From Sphaerulina vaccinii (taxonomy: Eukaryota > Ascomycota > Dothideomycetes > Mycosphaerellales > Mycosphaerellaceae), in NCBI GenBank assembly GCA_022570795.1, contig JAKUDP010000010.1, forward strand, positions 496,001 to 560,000: a DNA stretch of 64,000 nt. The letters run 5' to 3'. Numbering within the stretch: position 1 is the first letter of the stretch; every line of letters starts with the position of its first letter. Below are positions 34,015 through 44,654 of the stretch, piece by piece. Both the position numbers and the translations under genes were made by a program. The notes under the pieces are model-generated. The model had not been told where the DNA came from and did not search any database. It was given only the letters and a program-made list of their open reading frames with translations.

Positions 34015-34902
34015 TCACAGATAGTCCTTCTTCTTGCTCGTTCGTGTGTATTGGTTCATGTGCCACTCCACATCTCCGTCCTTGTTCTCTGCTGTGCCTT
34101 GCCTGATCTCGAACAAGCGCATCGTCATTCGTGGACCGACTTCTGCCAACTCGACGCTCTGGTAGCCCGTCTTGACGAAGACATGGTGTCTCACCTCTAT
34201 ACTGTCTTCGATATTCTTGAATGTCACAACTCTGGACCCCAACTTCGTACCGCCTTCTCGTGGCGGGAACAGATGCTGCAGAATCTTCAGTACACGCTTA
34301 CCGAGCTGTGTTGTGAAGCCCTCAAAGATGAGATGTGGATAGCTCTCGCTGACTGTTCCACGCGAGGCATTGGGAATATCGTGTCGTAATACAACGTTAT
34401 GCAGACTGAAGGACGCAGTTGGACCATGTGGAAAGTGCGAGATGGTAAGGGCAGTGGGTGTGCCTCGATGCTCGTGCAACAGGATCAGATCTGTAAGCCC
34501 ACTCGCCTTGGCACTGCCGACGAGGTTTGGGAGGATAGTGTTGCCGCGATTCATTCGTATACTGGTGGGCAGCAGCAAACGGATTTCCTTCGAGAACTGG
34601 CCCAGCCTGCTGCTCGGATCGCGAGAAGTGGTGACCAGCACACGTGGGTCGCTGACGCCCGAGAGGAAGCTGTACTCATCGTCCAGTTCCAGTTCCTCCT
34701 CGTTGGTACGATCCGCGCGCGATTCGTCGTACTTGTAGTCGCGGCGCAATTGAGCATCGTTGGCGATGTTCGGGTCGAGAGGCTTGCCCGATGCCAGCGA
34801 TGCCTTCAGCTTGGCACGCTTTTCGGAGATCTCAGCATCGCGCAGCGTGAGGGCGCGACGGTAGATGTAGTCGCGGCGCTGACGATTCTCTCGTCGTATC
34901 AT
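34015..34902 (-). CDS. IMP4: U3 snoRNP protein IMP4, Brix domain
   Basis: A single exon encodes 295 residues; yeast Imp4 has 290. The N-terminus MIRRENRQRRDYIYRRALTL is the typical Imp4 start, followed by a charged helical region and the Brix domain from about residue 85 (DPRVLVTTSRDPSSRLGQFSKE), including GLTDLILLHEHRGTP, ALTISHFPHGPTASFSL, LIFEGFTTQLGKRV and MRLFEIRQG. Imp4 acts with Imp3 and Mpp10 in the U3 snoRNP in the nucleolus, for early cleavage of the 18S rRNA precursor. The gene shares a 356-bp upstream region with UPF1, so two RNA-processing genes are divergently paired. Confidence 0.96.
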   Translation of the reverse strand: MIRRENRQRRDYIYRRALTLRDAEISEKRAKLKASLASGKPLDPNIANDAQLRRDYKYDESRADRTNEEELELDDEYSFLSGVSDPRVLVTTSRDPSSRLGQFSKEIRLLLPTSIRMNRGNTILPNLVGSAKASGLTDLILLHEHRGTPTALTISHFPHGPTASFSLHNVVLRHDIPNASRGTVSESYPHLIFEGFTTQLGKRVLKILQHLFPPREGGTKLGSRVVTFKNIEDSIEVRHHVFVKTGYQSVELAEVGPRMTMRLFEIRQGTAENKDGDVEWHMNQYTRTSKKKDYL

Positions 34903-35258
34903 GTTGTTGTGATGTGAGGGAGGAGTTTAGTATCATATGCAGAAAAGTAGCTGACATCTCGAACTCTAAGTTGCCAAGTCTTCGATCACAGAGAAGTGGA
35001 ACCTCGATCCATCTTGCAGCGGAACAACAACATCACAGTCGCATCGTCCTTTGCCTCTGCCGACGAGGACGACAGCGCCTTCCGACCTGACACTCCTTTC
35101 ACGTGGCCGCTGGACGTCGAGCAGGGCCGATCAGAAATACAGACAGACGGAGATTACGACTAGCACCACCACCACTACCCATCCACCTACCCACTACCAC
35201 GAAGCGACCTGCTAAATTCCACCACCCCGACCTCCGCCATCCTGCCGGTCCACACGGC
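34903..35258. promoter_or_regulatory. 356-bp bidirectional promoter (IMP4 / UPF1)
   Basis: Both genes start outward from this interval. The UPF1 frame stays open upstream of its ATG to 35103 but only with a GTG, so I treat that extension as 5' UTR. No TATA box is evident. Confidence 0.55.
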
Positions 35259-38200
35259 ATGGAAGGCACATTTACCAATGTCGCCAATCATCTCGTAGGC
35301 GACTCGGCATCCGCTATCAACGAAGGCGATGACACCTCCACCCTGGACGTGGCGCTGAACGGCGGCGGCCCTCGGAGGAGACGAGTTGGCGACGACGACG
35401 AGACGGATGTGTACGAGGATGACGATCTGGAGTCGCTGGCAAGCCACGCGAACGGCGCAAATGGCCAAGCGGGACCTGGCCACGAGGAGGAAGTTGAATT
35501 GCCAGCGCACGCTTGTGCATACTGCGGCATCCACAATCCGAGCTCAGTAGTCAAGTGCCTCTCCTGCTCCAAGTGGTTCTGCTCTGCCCGAGGTAATACC
35601 TCCAGCAGTCACATTATCAATCACCTGGTTCGCGCGAGGCACAAGGAGGTTCAGCTGCACCCTTCCTCTCCACTAGGTGATACAACGCTTGAATGCTACA
35701 ACTGCGGCACCAAAAATGTCTTCCTGCTCGGATTCATTCCCGCGAAGAGCGACACTGTCGTGGTCCTTCTCTGCCGTCAGCCGTGCGCTGCGCAGCCCAG
35801 CAGCAAGGACATGAACTGGGACACCGCTAAGTGGCAACCATTGATCGAGGATCGCTCCTTCCTTTCTTGGCTTGTCAACTCGCCTACCGACCAGGAGCAG
35901 ATGCGGGCTCGCCACTTACCACCGCAGGTCATTGCGAAGCTCGAGGAGCTATGGAAGGATAATACGAGCGCAACGATAGAAGACTTGGAGAAGAGTGCTG
36001 GCATTGATGACGAGCCAGCGCCTGTGCTTCTACGCTACGATGATGCCTACCAGTACCAGAATGTCTTTGGGCCTCTAGTCAAAATTGAAGCAGACTATGA
36101 TCGCAAGCTGAAGGAGGCTCAGAGTCAGGACAATTTGATCGTTCGCTGGGACTTCGGATTGAACAACAAGCACCTGGCCTCATTTGTTCTCCCTAAGCTG
36201 GAGTTGGGAGATGTCAAACTTGCTGTTGGAGATGAAATGCGACTGCGCTACACTGGTGAACTGCGACCGCACTGGGAAGGCGTGGGTTATGTTATCAAGA
36301 TTCCCAACAACCAGTCCGACGAAGTCACCATCGAGCTTAGGTCGCGCGGTGACCACAAGTCAGTTCCAACCGAGTGTACCCACAACTTCACTGCCGACTA
36401 TGTCTGGAAGGCGACTTCATTCGACCGCATGCAGCACGCGATGAAGACTTTCGCTATCGATGAAATGTCCGTCTCAGGATATATCTTTCATCGCCTCCTC
36501 GGACACGAAGTTGCAGCCGCGCCAATGAAAGTACAGATGCCAAAGAAGTTCAGTGTGCCAAATCTGCCCGATCTGAACAGCTCGCAGATTCAAGCTGTCA
36601 AGTCGGTCTTGCAAAAGCCACTGAGCTTGATTCAGGGTCCGCCAGGAACAGGAAAGACCGTCACTTCAGCTACAATCATTTACCACCTATCCAAGATGAA
36701 TGGTGGGCAGGTTCTCGTGTGCGCCCCTTCCAACGTTGCCGTTGATCAGCTGTGCGAGCGCATCCACCTGACTGGCTTAAAAGCTGTGCGTGTGACCGCC
36801 AAATCTCGTGAGGATGTCGAGTCCAATGTTGGCTTCCTATCGTTGCATCGTCAAGTCGCGATGAATGACACGAATGTCGAGCTGAACAAGCTCAACCAGC
36901 TCAAGGCCGAGCTCGGCGAGCTCTCTAGCCAGGACGAGAAGAAATTCAAGACGCTCACTCGTGCAGCTGAGCGTGAAATCTTGCAAAACGCAGATGTCAT
37001 CTGCTGCACTTGCGTTGGTGCAGGCGACCCTCGACTCGCGAAGTTCAAGTTCAGAACCGTGCTGATAGATGAGAGCACACAATCTGCTGAGCCAGAGTGC
37101 ATGATTCCGTTGGTCCTGGGTTGCAAGCAGGTTGTGCTCGTTGGTGATCACCAGCAGCTTGGGCCAGTCATCATGAACAAGAAAGCGGCAAAGGCTGGAC
37201 TCAACCAGTCACTTTTCGAGCGTCTCGTCATCCTTGGGCTCTCGCCAATCCGCTTGCAAGTGCAATACCGTATGCACCCGTGCCTATCGGACTTTCCCTC
37301 AAACATGTTCTACGAAGGCTCTCTGCAGAACGGTATTACCATGCAGCAGCGCCTCCGTAAGGATGTGGACTTTCCCTGGCCAGTCGCAGATTCGCCGATG
37401 ATGTTCTGGTCGAACCTTGGCACTGAAGAGATCAGTGCATCTGGAACATCTTACCTGAATCGAACGGAGGCATCGAACGTTGAGAAGATCGTCACAAGAT
37501 TCTTCAAGGCTGGCGTCAAGCCTAATGCGATTGGCATCATCACTCCGTACGAAGGTCAACGTTCTTACGTTGTGCAGAGTATGCAACAGACTGGTACTTT
37601 CAAGAAGGAGTACTACAAGGAGATCGAGGTGGCCTCGGTGGATGCCTTCCAGGGCCGAGAAAAGGATTTCATCGTTCTTTCTTGCGTGCGTAGTAACGAC
37701 CACCAAGGCATCGGTTTCTTAAGCGATCCAAGACGTCTCAATGTCGCTCTCACGCGTGCCAAGTACGGACTGGTCATTCTCGGCAACCCGAAGGTCCTCA
37801 GCAAGCACCCCTTGTGGCACTACCTGCTGCTGCACTTCAAGGAGCGCAGTTGCTTAGTCGAAGGTCCTCTCAACAATCTCCAAGTATCTCTGCTGCAGTT
37901 CAGTCGACCTAAGACGTCGTACCGAGGTCCACAGCGCTACCAAATGGCGTATCAGCATGCTAACCACATGGCTGCTGCTACAGGTGCGCGCGTGAATGGA
38001 CGTCGTGATGGACCACCAGGCGCTGGAGATGGCAGCATCATCGGGTACATTCCAGACGATGTGTCCTCTATCCACTCATCTGCGCTTGGAGGTGCTGCTC
38101 TGCCCAACCAGTATCCGACCATGTTCCAAGGCTTCCAGGAGTCTTGGCCTACCCTGTCTCCGGATCAGCGCCGCAATGGAGCTCCTGTGGACCAGGCTCG

Positions 38201-38498
38201 AGCTGCGCCGGAGTCTGTGGCTGGTGAAAGCGTCGCTGCAAGTGAGATTACCGATGTTACTACCAACGGCTCTGCCAAGCCCGGACAAGGAGGTGTGAGC
38301 CTCACTGGCTTGAGCATTAATGATCTGAACAAGCAGGCCTCGTTGTCCCAGTCTGACAAGCTCCGTCGCTACGTGGAAGGCCAAGGACCTCCGCAGCCAC
38401 CGATTGGAGCTGGTCGAGGCCGACCTACTCTGGAGGACGATGCCCAGAGTGTCTCTACCGCTTTCGCTTCCCAAGTCAATGGGGGAGGGTATGACTGA
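35259..38498 (+). CDS. UPF1: ATP-dependent RNA helicase UPF1/NAM7, nonsense-mediated decay
   Basis: One intronless frame of 1,079 residues, between yeast (971) and human (about 1,120). An acidic leader (about 1-80) precedes the CH zinc domain that binds UPF2 (from CAYCGIHN near residue 86 to about 245; CLSCSKWFC, HLVRARHKEV, CYNCGTKN). The superfamily-1 helicase core has Walker A GPPGTGKT at residues 460-467, motif II DEST from D604, QYRMHP, VASVDAFQGREKD and LNVALTRAKYG. The C-terminal 170 residues are Gly, Gln, Ser and Pro-rich, as in filamentous fungi. The protein unwinds RNA and triggers decay of transcripts with premature stops in the cytoplasm. I chose the ATG at 35259 because upstream in-frame codons include no ATG. 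Confidence 0.97.
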   Translation: MEGTFTNVANHLVGDSASAINEGDDTSTLDVALNGGGPRRRRVGDDDETDVYEDDDLESLASHANGANGQAGPGHEEEVELPAHACAYCGIHNPSSVVKCLSCSKWFCSARGNTSSSHIINHLVRARHKEVQLHPSSPLGDTTLECYNCGTKNVFLLGFIPAKSDTVVVLLCRQPCAAQPSSKDMNWDTAKWQPLIEDRSFLSWLVNSPTDQEQMRARHLPPQVIAKLEELWKDNTSATIEDLEKSAGIDDEPAPVLLRYDDAYQYQNVFGPLVKIEADYDRKLKEAQSQDNLIVRWDFGLNNKHLASFVLPKLELGDVKLAVGDEMRLRYTGELRPHWEGVGYVIKIPNNQSDEVTIELRSRGDHKSVPTECTHNFTADYVWKATSFDRMQHAMKTFAIDEMSVSGYIFHRLLGHEVAAAPMKVQMPKKFSVPNLPDLNSSQIQAVKSVLQKPLSLIQGPPGTGKTVTSATIIYHLSKMNGGQVLVCAPSNVAVDQLCERIHLTGLKAVRVTAKSREDVESNVGFLSLHRQVAMNDTNVELNKLNQLKAELGELSSQDEKKFKTLTRAAEREILQNADVICCTCVGAGDPRLAKFKFRTVLIDESTQSAEPECMIPLVLGCKQVVLVGDHQQLGPVIMNKKAAKAGLNQSLFERLVILGLSPIRLQVQYRMHPCLSDFPSNMFYEGSLQNGITMQQRLRKDVDFPWPVADSPMMFWSNLGTEEISASGTSYLNRTEASNVEKIVTRFFKAGVKPNAIGIITPYEGQRSYVVQSMQQTGTFKKEYYKEIEVASVDAFQGREKDFIVLSCVRSNDHQGIGFLSDPRRLNVALTRAKYGLVILGNPKVLSKHPLWHYLLLHFKERSCLVEGPLNNLQVSLLQFSRPKTSYRGPQRYQMAYQHANHMAAATGARVNGRRDGPPGAGDGSIIGYIPDDVSSIHSSALGGAALPNQYPTMFQGFQESWPTLSPDQRRNGAPVDQARAAPESVAGESVAASEITDVTTNGSAKPGQGGVSLTGLSINDLNKQASLSQSDKLRRYVEGQGPPQPPIGAGRGRPTLEDDAQSVSTAFASQVNGGGYD

Positions 38499-40421
38499 TT
38501 CAAGACGCTGAGGTTCGGAGCAATGCTACCGGACATCTCATGTTTGATGGACACCATACGTGCTACTTTTTATTGTAAGCATCGCAAAGAACTGCCATGT
38601 CGAGATTTCCACCGGACTCTCATCGACTGCCACCTACCTGCGCTGCCAAGGACTGATGTGCTTGTGCGCCTGCACAACCGGTCCAGTCCAGGCTCAGAGA
38701 AACAGCACGTCGCCATCGGAACAACTCTGTTGGGATCCTGATGCACAGCATAGCATTGACAAAGCAATGTCTTCACACAGACCATTGCAATGTTCAGCTC
38801 AAGCGGCTTGGCGTAAAGCTGTCTGCCTGTCCACCAGTTCAGATGGTAAAGTCAACATGTTCAGATTGCTGCGATGCAATTGCTTGGGAGAATGAATGTT
38901 TAGTAAGGCCATACGTTACTGAGCAAATACTCGTTATGGCGGAGGAGAGGAACAAGAATTAGCTTTAGTCACTCATTGGCGCGCAGAAATCGATCACAAG
39001 CTCTGTGCAATCGTTCATTTATTGAGGTCTGTGTCCCAAGAACCTGCATTGACTTCCTCCTACTCGTATTGGGAGACGCTGACGATGCTGTCCTGCTATG
39101 CACATATAATATAGCCATTTCGCGTTTGATGCGAGTCGTGTACGGAATCTGAAACAGAAGCCGTGTCAGCCTGTCGATGCGGTAATTGGCGCTCGCAGCA
39201 AACTTCACTGCCGAAGAAGCCCTGGAGCCACCATCGTTGCATCCTTGTATCCCAAGATCTTCGCGTAACACACTACTCAGATGGATCGCGTTGCATCTGT
39301 TTGCACTGGATGCGACGGTTGCGACTCGACCGGCGGTTGGTGCTGAGACACAACAACGGACGCGATAGCACTCAACGTGCTCTGCCTGCGCATGCAAGCA
39401 TCAGCGAGAACTGGATCTGTATGCTGACCAACAATTCAGCAATGTTTGGCTGCAAACAATCGCTATTGGAATGTAACTCGTGTACGTCGTGGGTTACGGA
39501 GCTCTGGCCGATTCGCGGAATGCGATAACTTCGTGAGTCGTCGTCGGGTGATGTTTTCGAGACGCTGTCCTCGACAAGACAGTGTAATCTACCATGGAGC
39601 ACAGGAGAACGGTTGATGAAACAGCATTTTGTGATAGGATGGCCATTGTCGACGCCCACGAACAGCAGATGCGGAGAAGTCCCAGCAGTGTGCGCGGCCT
39701 GCATAAACCATCAACGCCATGGACAAGCCGTTGACGCGGATATTCTGCGCCGACGAGCGGACGTTCGCAGAGAGAAGATTGTGAGTCTCATCTCCCTCAG
39801 TCATCATACAAGGGGAAGGCCGCTGGTAGCGATGGGAGGATCAATCTCCACCAGATCTCGACCAAGGTGAAGTGTGTCTGCTGACAACTGCATCAAAGAT
39901 AACTGGTGGAATGCATCATAGAGTTTAGACCGGATTGCAAGTTCTTAAATACAAGCTTAAAACACAGGCCGGAACAGGTAAGACTATCACGAGAGCATGG
40001 ATTACAGCCGCATAGCCGTAATACGACACTTCTGATTGGTCTCCAGGCCATGCAGACAAGCCCACGGATGGAATGCAAGCCGTCTACGGAGATCCAACTT
40101 TCCGTGGCCTCAAGGCTTTCTGTAGCGTTGCCACAACAAACTGACATTCCTCGAGCCGCAATCTAGCCCAGTCATGTCCCAATGAAGTGATAGATGAGCG
40201 CGAGGTAGGCTCAGAGAGGTTAGGCCATGCACCAGTCACGTTCTCCTCAATGTGCCTGACTAAAATCTAAACACTCCGTGTAAGTGTTATTGTAAGTACT
40301 TGTACTCGCCCAAGTGCCAACTCCGGTCCCCTGCTTCCTTTGTTTGCTTCCATCACACACTCACCATCTCAGTCTTTAAACACCAAAAGTTCGTCTTTTC
40401 GATTCAAATACAACCTCCGCA
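38499..40421. other. 1.9-kb intergenic region, no gene recognised
   Basis: Many short frames overlap on both strands (the longest is 142 codons, minus, 38969-39397), with Cys/Ser/Arg-rich composition typical of non-coding sequence. The last 100 bp before 40422 is pyrimidine-rich and is probably the promoter and leader of the secreted-protein gene. Confidence 0.5.
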
Positions 40422-41419
40422 ATGAAGACTTCAAGTGTTGCTCTCGGCCTCAGCGCCGCTGCTGCTGTGTCAGCTCAGCGTCCATCGGACATGTCCATCT
40501 GTGACTACTACACCACTGCTCTCCTCAAGGAGAACAACGCAACGAACCAGGAGACCGTGTTGACGCTCGTTGTGAACACCGCCGTCATTGGTAACTACAC
40601 AAAGAACCCAGGTTCCCTGAACGCTGTGCCTGGTATCCTCGCCAATGGAACTGGAGAATTCGCTGGCGTCAACCTCCTCCCATACTTCTCTGGTGCGCTC
40701 GTCTCCACGAACGCTGGTGGTATGCCAAAGGCCGTCAACTTCCTTGATGACGGTGGTGCTACCCCCTTGATGATGAACAAGCCAGCCAATGGCACCATGT
40801 CAGCACAATAGTACGTCGAGTGTTCGAGCGTCGTCGTTCGCGCATTTGCTAACGAAAGAACCAGCACCCTCCTTACCCACTTGTACCAATACTTTGGCTA
40901 CCTTTTGGGCTGCTCGCAGTTCAGCAACACCACCATGCCATACGCAGGTGACACTTCCATGTACGAAGTGCACAAGTACATGGGTTTGAGCAACGCTGAA
41001 GGTGAGTTCCATCGACGAAGACGAGCGACCAGGGTTTGTGTACTAATGGAATGTCAGTCGGATACTTCATCACCCAGGTCGGCCTTGCAGCCACCTCCTT
41101 CGGTGTCACTGCCGATGATGCCACTGCTGTTGGCAAAGCCCTCACCGATGCATTCGGCTACCGCTGCTCTGCACCAGCAGCCATCCCAGCATCTGCTGAG
41201 CCTGCCCTCCAGGCAATCTGCATTGCTGAGGACTGCCCAATCGCCACCGCCAACGCCACCTGCTCGTCATACGAGGCCGTCGCTGAGCCAGCCACTGCCA
41301 CCATGTCCGCAACTGGCACCGCATCCAGCATGCCAGCTTCGTACACCGGTGGTGCCGACTCCATTGTTGCAGGCCTCGGACTCGTCGGCGCTGGTGTCGC
41401 CGCTGTCCTCGCTCTGTAA
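40422..41419 (+). CDS. Secreted, probably GPI-anchored cell-surface protein, fungal family of unknown function
   Basis: Exons 40422-40810, 40865-41001 and 41058-41419 encode 295 residues. Residues 1-18 form a signal peptide (ALGLSAAAAVSAQ). The mature part begins SICDYYTTALLKENNATNQ and continues with LVVNTAVIGNY, GVNLLPYFSGAL, LLTHLYQYFGYLLGCS, MPYAGDTSMYEVHKYM and VGYFITQVGLAATSFGV. I recognise these blocks as a conserved secreted family of ascomycetes without an assigned function. Six or more Cys and several N-x-S/T sites fit a surface glycoprotein. A Ser/Thr/Ala stretch and a hydrophobic C-terminus (SIVAGLGLVGAGVAAVLAL) make a GPI signal. Both introns (54 and 56 nt) carry CTAAC or CTAAT branch sites. 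Confidence 0.85.
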
Positions 41420-42085
41420 GCGAGCAGTACTTGATACTGAAGGTTGGAAAGAGAATGGATATACCCACACTGTAGGAAGATTGTATATACTTAGTAGTAA
41501 TGCACGATGAGCACAGTTCCACATCGAACTTCCACTCCTCTTCCGCTTTCACGTTGGGGCCTTGCATGATTGACGTACTATTTTCTTGAATTGGTGCCAT
41601 TGGTAGGCTGGTTCATTGGTCGCCGATGCGTTGTGCTTGTGCTCACTCCACGCGCATGTGGGCGAAGGTGTCTCCTTGAGTCTGACATACACTGACTGTA
41701 TCATCAACGTATTGCACAGACGTAAGCCACAATGCCTGGTCGCCTTCATCGAATTCAGCAGGCCTGACAGCAAGTGTACTTTGCTTCACACTACGTCGGG
41801 ATCGGAGATCTTGCTGAAGTATGTATTAACATTAGGCATATATCATTCCGGTCATCTAGCACTCATCGCTGTCGAGCAGTCGCGCATCCTTGTACTGTTG
41901 GCAGGAACGTCGTTAGAGCTTATTGCAATAGTGCGACCGCACCATCATCGCTTTCCCCTGACTTCTTTCCCCTGGCGAACGGGGGGTTGATATGCCACGT
42001 GGCAATTCGTACGTACAACGCGTCGTGGGTGTGTTTGTCGCATTCAAGGCTGCCCGTGGTCATCTGGAGAAGTGGTGAGAGACAT
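41420..42085. other. Convergent intergenic region
   Basis: It separates the 3' ends of the secreted-protein gene and RAD7. No gene is recognised; plus frames near 41616-42397 lack motifs and partly overlap RAD7 in antisense. Confidence 0.5.
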
Positions 42086-43981
42086 TCAGGCAGTCTCCAT
42101 CATCCTCTCTACCGCCTCATCAACATCAATGCCCACGCCATATTGCTCGATGGCGTCTTGTGCCCGCGGAACGCCAATAAGCGTGATTGTACGTGGTACA
42201 ACAATATCAGCAACCTCGAAGCATCCGAATGCAACAAGCTTCTTCAGCGCAGGACAGCTTCTGAAAATGCCAGTGATGACGGCATTGTCGACACTGTTGC
42301 AGAAGCTGACATTGATGTACTCGAGCGCAGGGTAGTTCTGGCCACCATTGAACACATCCATGAAAGCCGAGAGCTCAACGTGCCGGCACGAAGCTAGGTC
42401 AACATGCTGGAGATGAGATCCGGAATGCTTCATCAAAGCCTTGAAGCCTGCGGATGCGAAACCAATCGCTTCTTCTGGTCCATCGGAATTGTTGTTGTCC
42501 ACGTCTCGGTCACTGTTGAAGTCGACAAATGTGAGAGGTGGGTTCGACCATGCCGTGAAGAGAGCAGCGTAGCCTGCGTCAGATGCCGTATCATTCTCCG
42601 AAATGCGCAGCTTCGACAATTGAGTGCAGCTGTGGTGAATGGCTTGAAGCACAGTGTCGTCAAGATCGTAGAACTTCTCAAGTGACAAAGTCCGTAGCTT
42701 TGCACCACGCTTCTGCACGAGGTCGACCAGTACATCTACACCCACCTCCTTGTTCATCATCAGAGACAGACGCTCGAGGTTCGGAAGGTCCGCGATGGCT
42801 CTCACGGCATCCTCGCCAACACGGCGGCAAAGTTTCAGCTTCAAGCGCTTTACGTTGGTGCAGTATCGGGCCATGTCCTGAACAGTCGAGTCCTCGAAGG
42901 CCGCATCGAGCCATGTCAGCATGACTGTCTCGAGCTTCTCTCCCATCTCGCGGAATAAACGATGCCACATGTTGGTGGACACGAGATTAGCTGCGTAAAG
43001 TTGCAAGTGTTTGAGGTTGTGACACCGCTCGAGCATGTACCCCATCGCCTTGTCCTTCAATTGGCAGCAGTTTCCAAGGACTAGTTTCTCCATTTTGGGT
43101 ACCATGGCAAAGATTTGGTGATAATCCTCTTCTTCCAGATATGCTGAGTCGTGTAGAATGACGGCATCTAGGTCCGGCCTGAGGAAAAGTGGCAGTGCTT
43201 TGGGTTTGAGCACACGCTTCTTGGAGAATATCTCACTCAATCGTTCCAGAAGTGGCTGAGGCATGTACCGCAAGTCGTCCACATCGTCGTGATGCAGAAC
43301 GGCTTTGGCGATGCACAGTTCCTGTAACGTCTTGGCGCCACCAACCGCGTGGCCATCCAGACGATCACTCTCGATCTTGCGGCGCTTCTTTCCAGCGGGT
43401 TTGGGTGCTGCGGCCTTCTTCTCTGCCTTGAGATCTTTTGTAGCCTCCTTGCCGCAAGGTGTGCACAGTAAGCCGCCATCCGGTCCTTCTTTGCTGTACG
43501 GTGTGACTGTGAACCGCTTATTGCAAAGATCGCAATGCTCAAACTGGCCCGGAGCTGGTCGAGACTTCTTGTACATGTCCTTTGCGAAGTCGGCGTCGAA
43601 ATCGCTGTCGTCATCCTCGTCTGAATAGTCCTTCTTGCTCTTCTTCTTCTTGCTAGGCTTCTTCGACGCAGATGCCTTAGCCTTCTTGGTCTTCTCTTTT
43701 GCCTCTTCAGCGACACGCTTCCGCTTCTTCGTCTTCTCGACCTTTTCTGCTTCTTCAGCCACATCTGCAGCGACTGCAGCAGCTATGGCCTCCTCGTCGC
43801 CGCTGGTGGGAGTCGCAGCATTCGACGCTCCCTCTGCAGCCAACTCCTGCTCTCGTTCCCTTCGTCGCCGCTCGAAGTCATCCCGAATCTGCTGTGCGGA
43901 GATATTGTTGGCGGCAAGATAGTCAGTCAGGGCACTGTTTGGTCCGCGTATCGTACGACCAGTGCTTCGTCTGCCCGACAT
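42086..43981 (-). CDS. RAD7: DNA repair protein RAD7 (leucine-rich repeat)
   Basis: One exon encodes 631 residues. The start MSGRRSTGRTIRGPNSALTDYLAANNISAQQIRDDFERRR is the conserved Rad7 N-terminus. A Lys/Glu-rich segment (about 75-135) leads to a zinc ribbon with C150, C153, C173 and C176 (CDLCNKRF; CTPCGKEA). The C-terminal two thirds are leucine-rich repeats of the cysteine-containing F-box/LRR kind (VKRLKLKLCRRVGEDAV, LRTLSLEKFYDLDDTVL, LEYINVSFCNSVDNAV). Rad7 pairs with Rad16 in the complex for global-genome nucleotide excision repair of silent DNA, and with Elc1 in a ubiquitin ligase. The start ATG is followed upstream by a (TG)n run in the leader. Confidence 0.93.
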   Translation of the reverse strand: MSGRRSTGRTIRGPNSALTDYLAANNISAQQIRDDFERRRREREQELAAEGASNAATPTSGDEEAIAAAVAADVAEEAEKVEKTKKRKRVAEEAKEKTKKAKASASKKPSKKKKSKKDYSDEDDDSDFDADFAKDMYKKSRPAPGQFEHCDLCNKRFTVTPYSKEGPDGGLLCTPCGKEATKDLKAEKKAAAPKPAGKKRRKIESDRLDGHAVGGAKTLQELCIAKAVLHHDDVDDLRYMPQPLLERLSEIFSKKRVLKPKALPLFLRPDLDAVILHDSAYLEEEDYHQIFAMVPKMEKLVLGNCCQLKDKAMGYMLERCHNLKHLQLYAANLVSTNMWHRLFREMGEKLETVMLTWLDAAFEDSTVQDMARYCTNVKRLKLKLCRRVGEDAVRAIADLPNLERLSLMMNKEVGVDVLVDLVQKRGAKLRTLSLEKFYDLDDTVLQAIHHSCTQLSKLRISENDTASDAGYAALFTAWSNPPLTFVDFNSDRDVDNNNSDGPEEAIGFASAGFKALMKHSGSHLQHVDLASCRHVELSAFMDVFNGGQNYPALEYINVSFCNSVDNAVITGIFRSCPALKKLVAFGCFEVADIVVPRTITLIGVPRAQDAIEQYGVGIDVDEAVERMMETA

Positions 43982-43987
43982 GGTGGC

Positions 43988-44008
43988 TGTGTGTGTGTGT
44001 GTGTGTGT
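43988..44008. repeat. (TG)n microsatellite, about 10 units
   Basis: An uninterrupted 21-base TG run lies 7 bases upstream of the RAD7 ATG, so it is (CA)n in the RAD7 leader. Confidence 0.95.
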
Positions 44009-44654
44009 CGTTGATTGTTCAGAACAGTAGATGAAGTAGGCAGACAGAGTGTGGATTGAGACGAGATGCAGGAGCAGGCGCCACCCAGGGTCTCAAACCT
44101 TAAATTGACGCGGTTGAGACGCGTAGAGTGGTTTGGTCCATCTTCACTTCTACAATCTGGACGCTAACATATGAGAAGCAGATTCAGCATACTGATCATT
44201 TTCACGAACGTACCCACCACTTAGGTATACGAGCTCGTGCTCACGGTACTTCACATCAGCATGCTTTCATGATTCATCCTCTCTAACTGTATGTCGTTCA
44301 CAGCTGTATCCAGAGCTCCGATCTTGCGCGATATGGCCTGTCCAACTCCCCTCAGAGAAGCTCAGTAGATGTATGCAGACACCGTACTATTACGATGCTG
44401 ATGTAGGGACAGAGTAGACTTGACTGACACAGTGCTCGCTCCTGATCACCTCTATGTTGCGTTCGTCCGCTGCCGATATCCATTCAATGTCACCCCTCCA
44501 AACCTCACTTTGTTTGACCTGCGCTGACACGATTCTCAACTTCACATGGCGCCCAATCCGATCGAATGTGAGTTCCAAGCGGATACTCCCCTCCACCGCT
44601 GCCGCTCCTAGTAATCCCCTCCACACAATTCACTGCCCAAGCACATTGAGCACA
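44009..44654. promoter_or_regulatory. Divergent promoter region (RAD7 / coiled-coil protein)
   Basis: The genes on both sides start outward. No additional gene or defined element is seen. Confidence 0.5.

Noticed and set aside
35103..35258. N-terminal extension of UPF1
   Set aside because: It has only a GTG start and an Arg/Pro-rich composition; the ATG at 35259 fits fungal orthologs.
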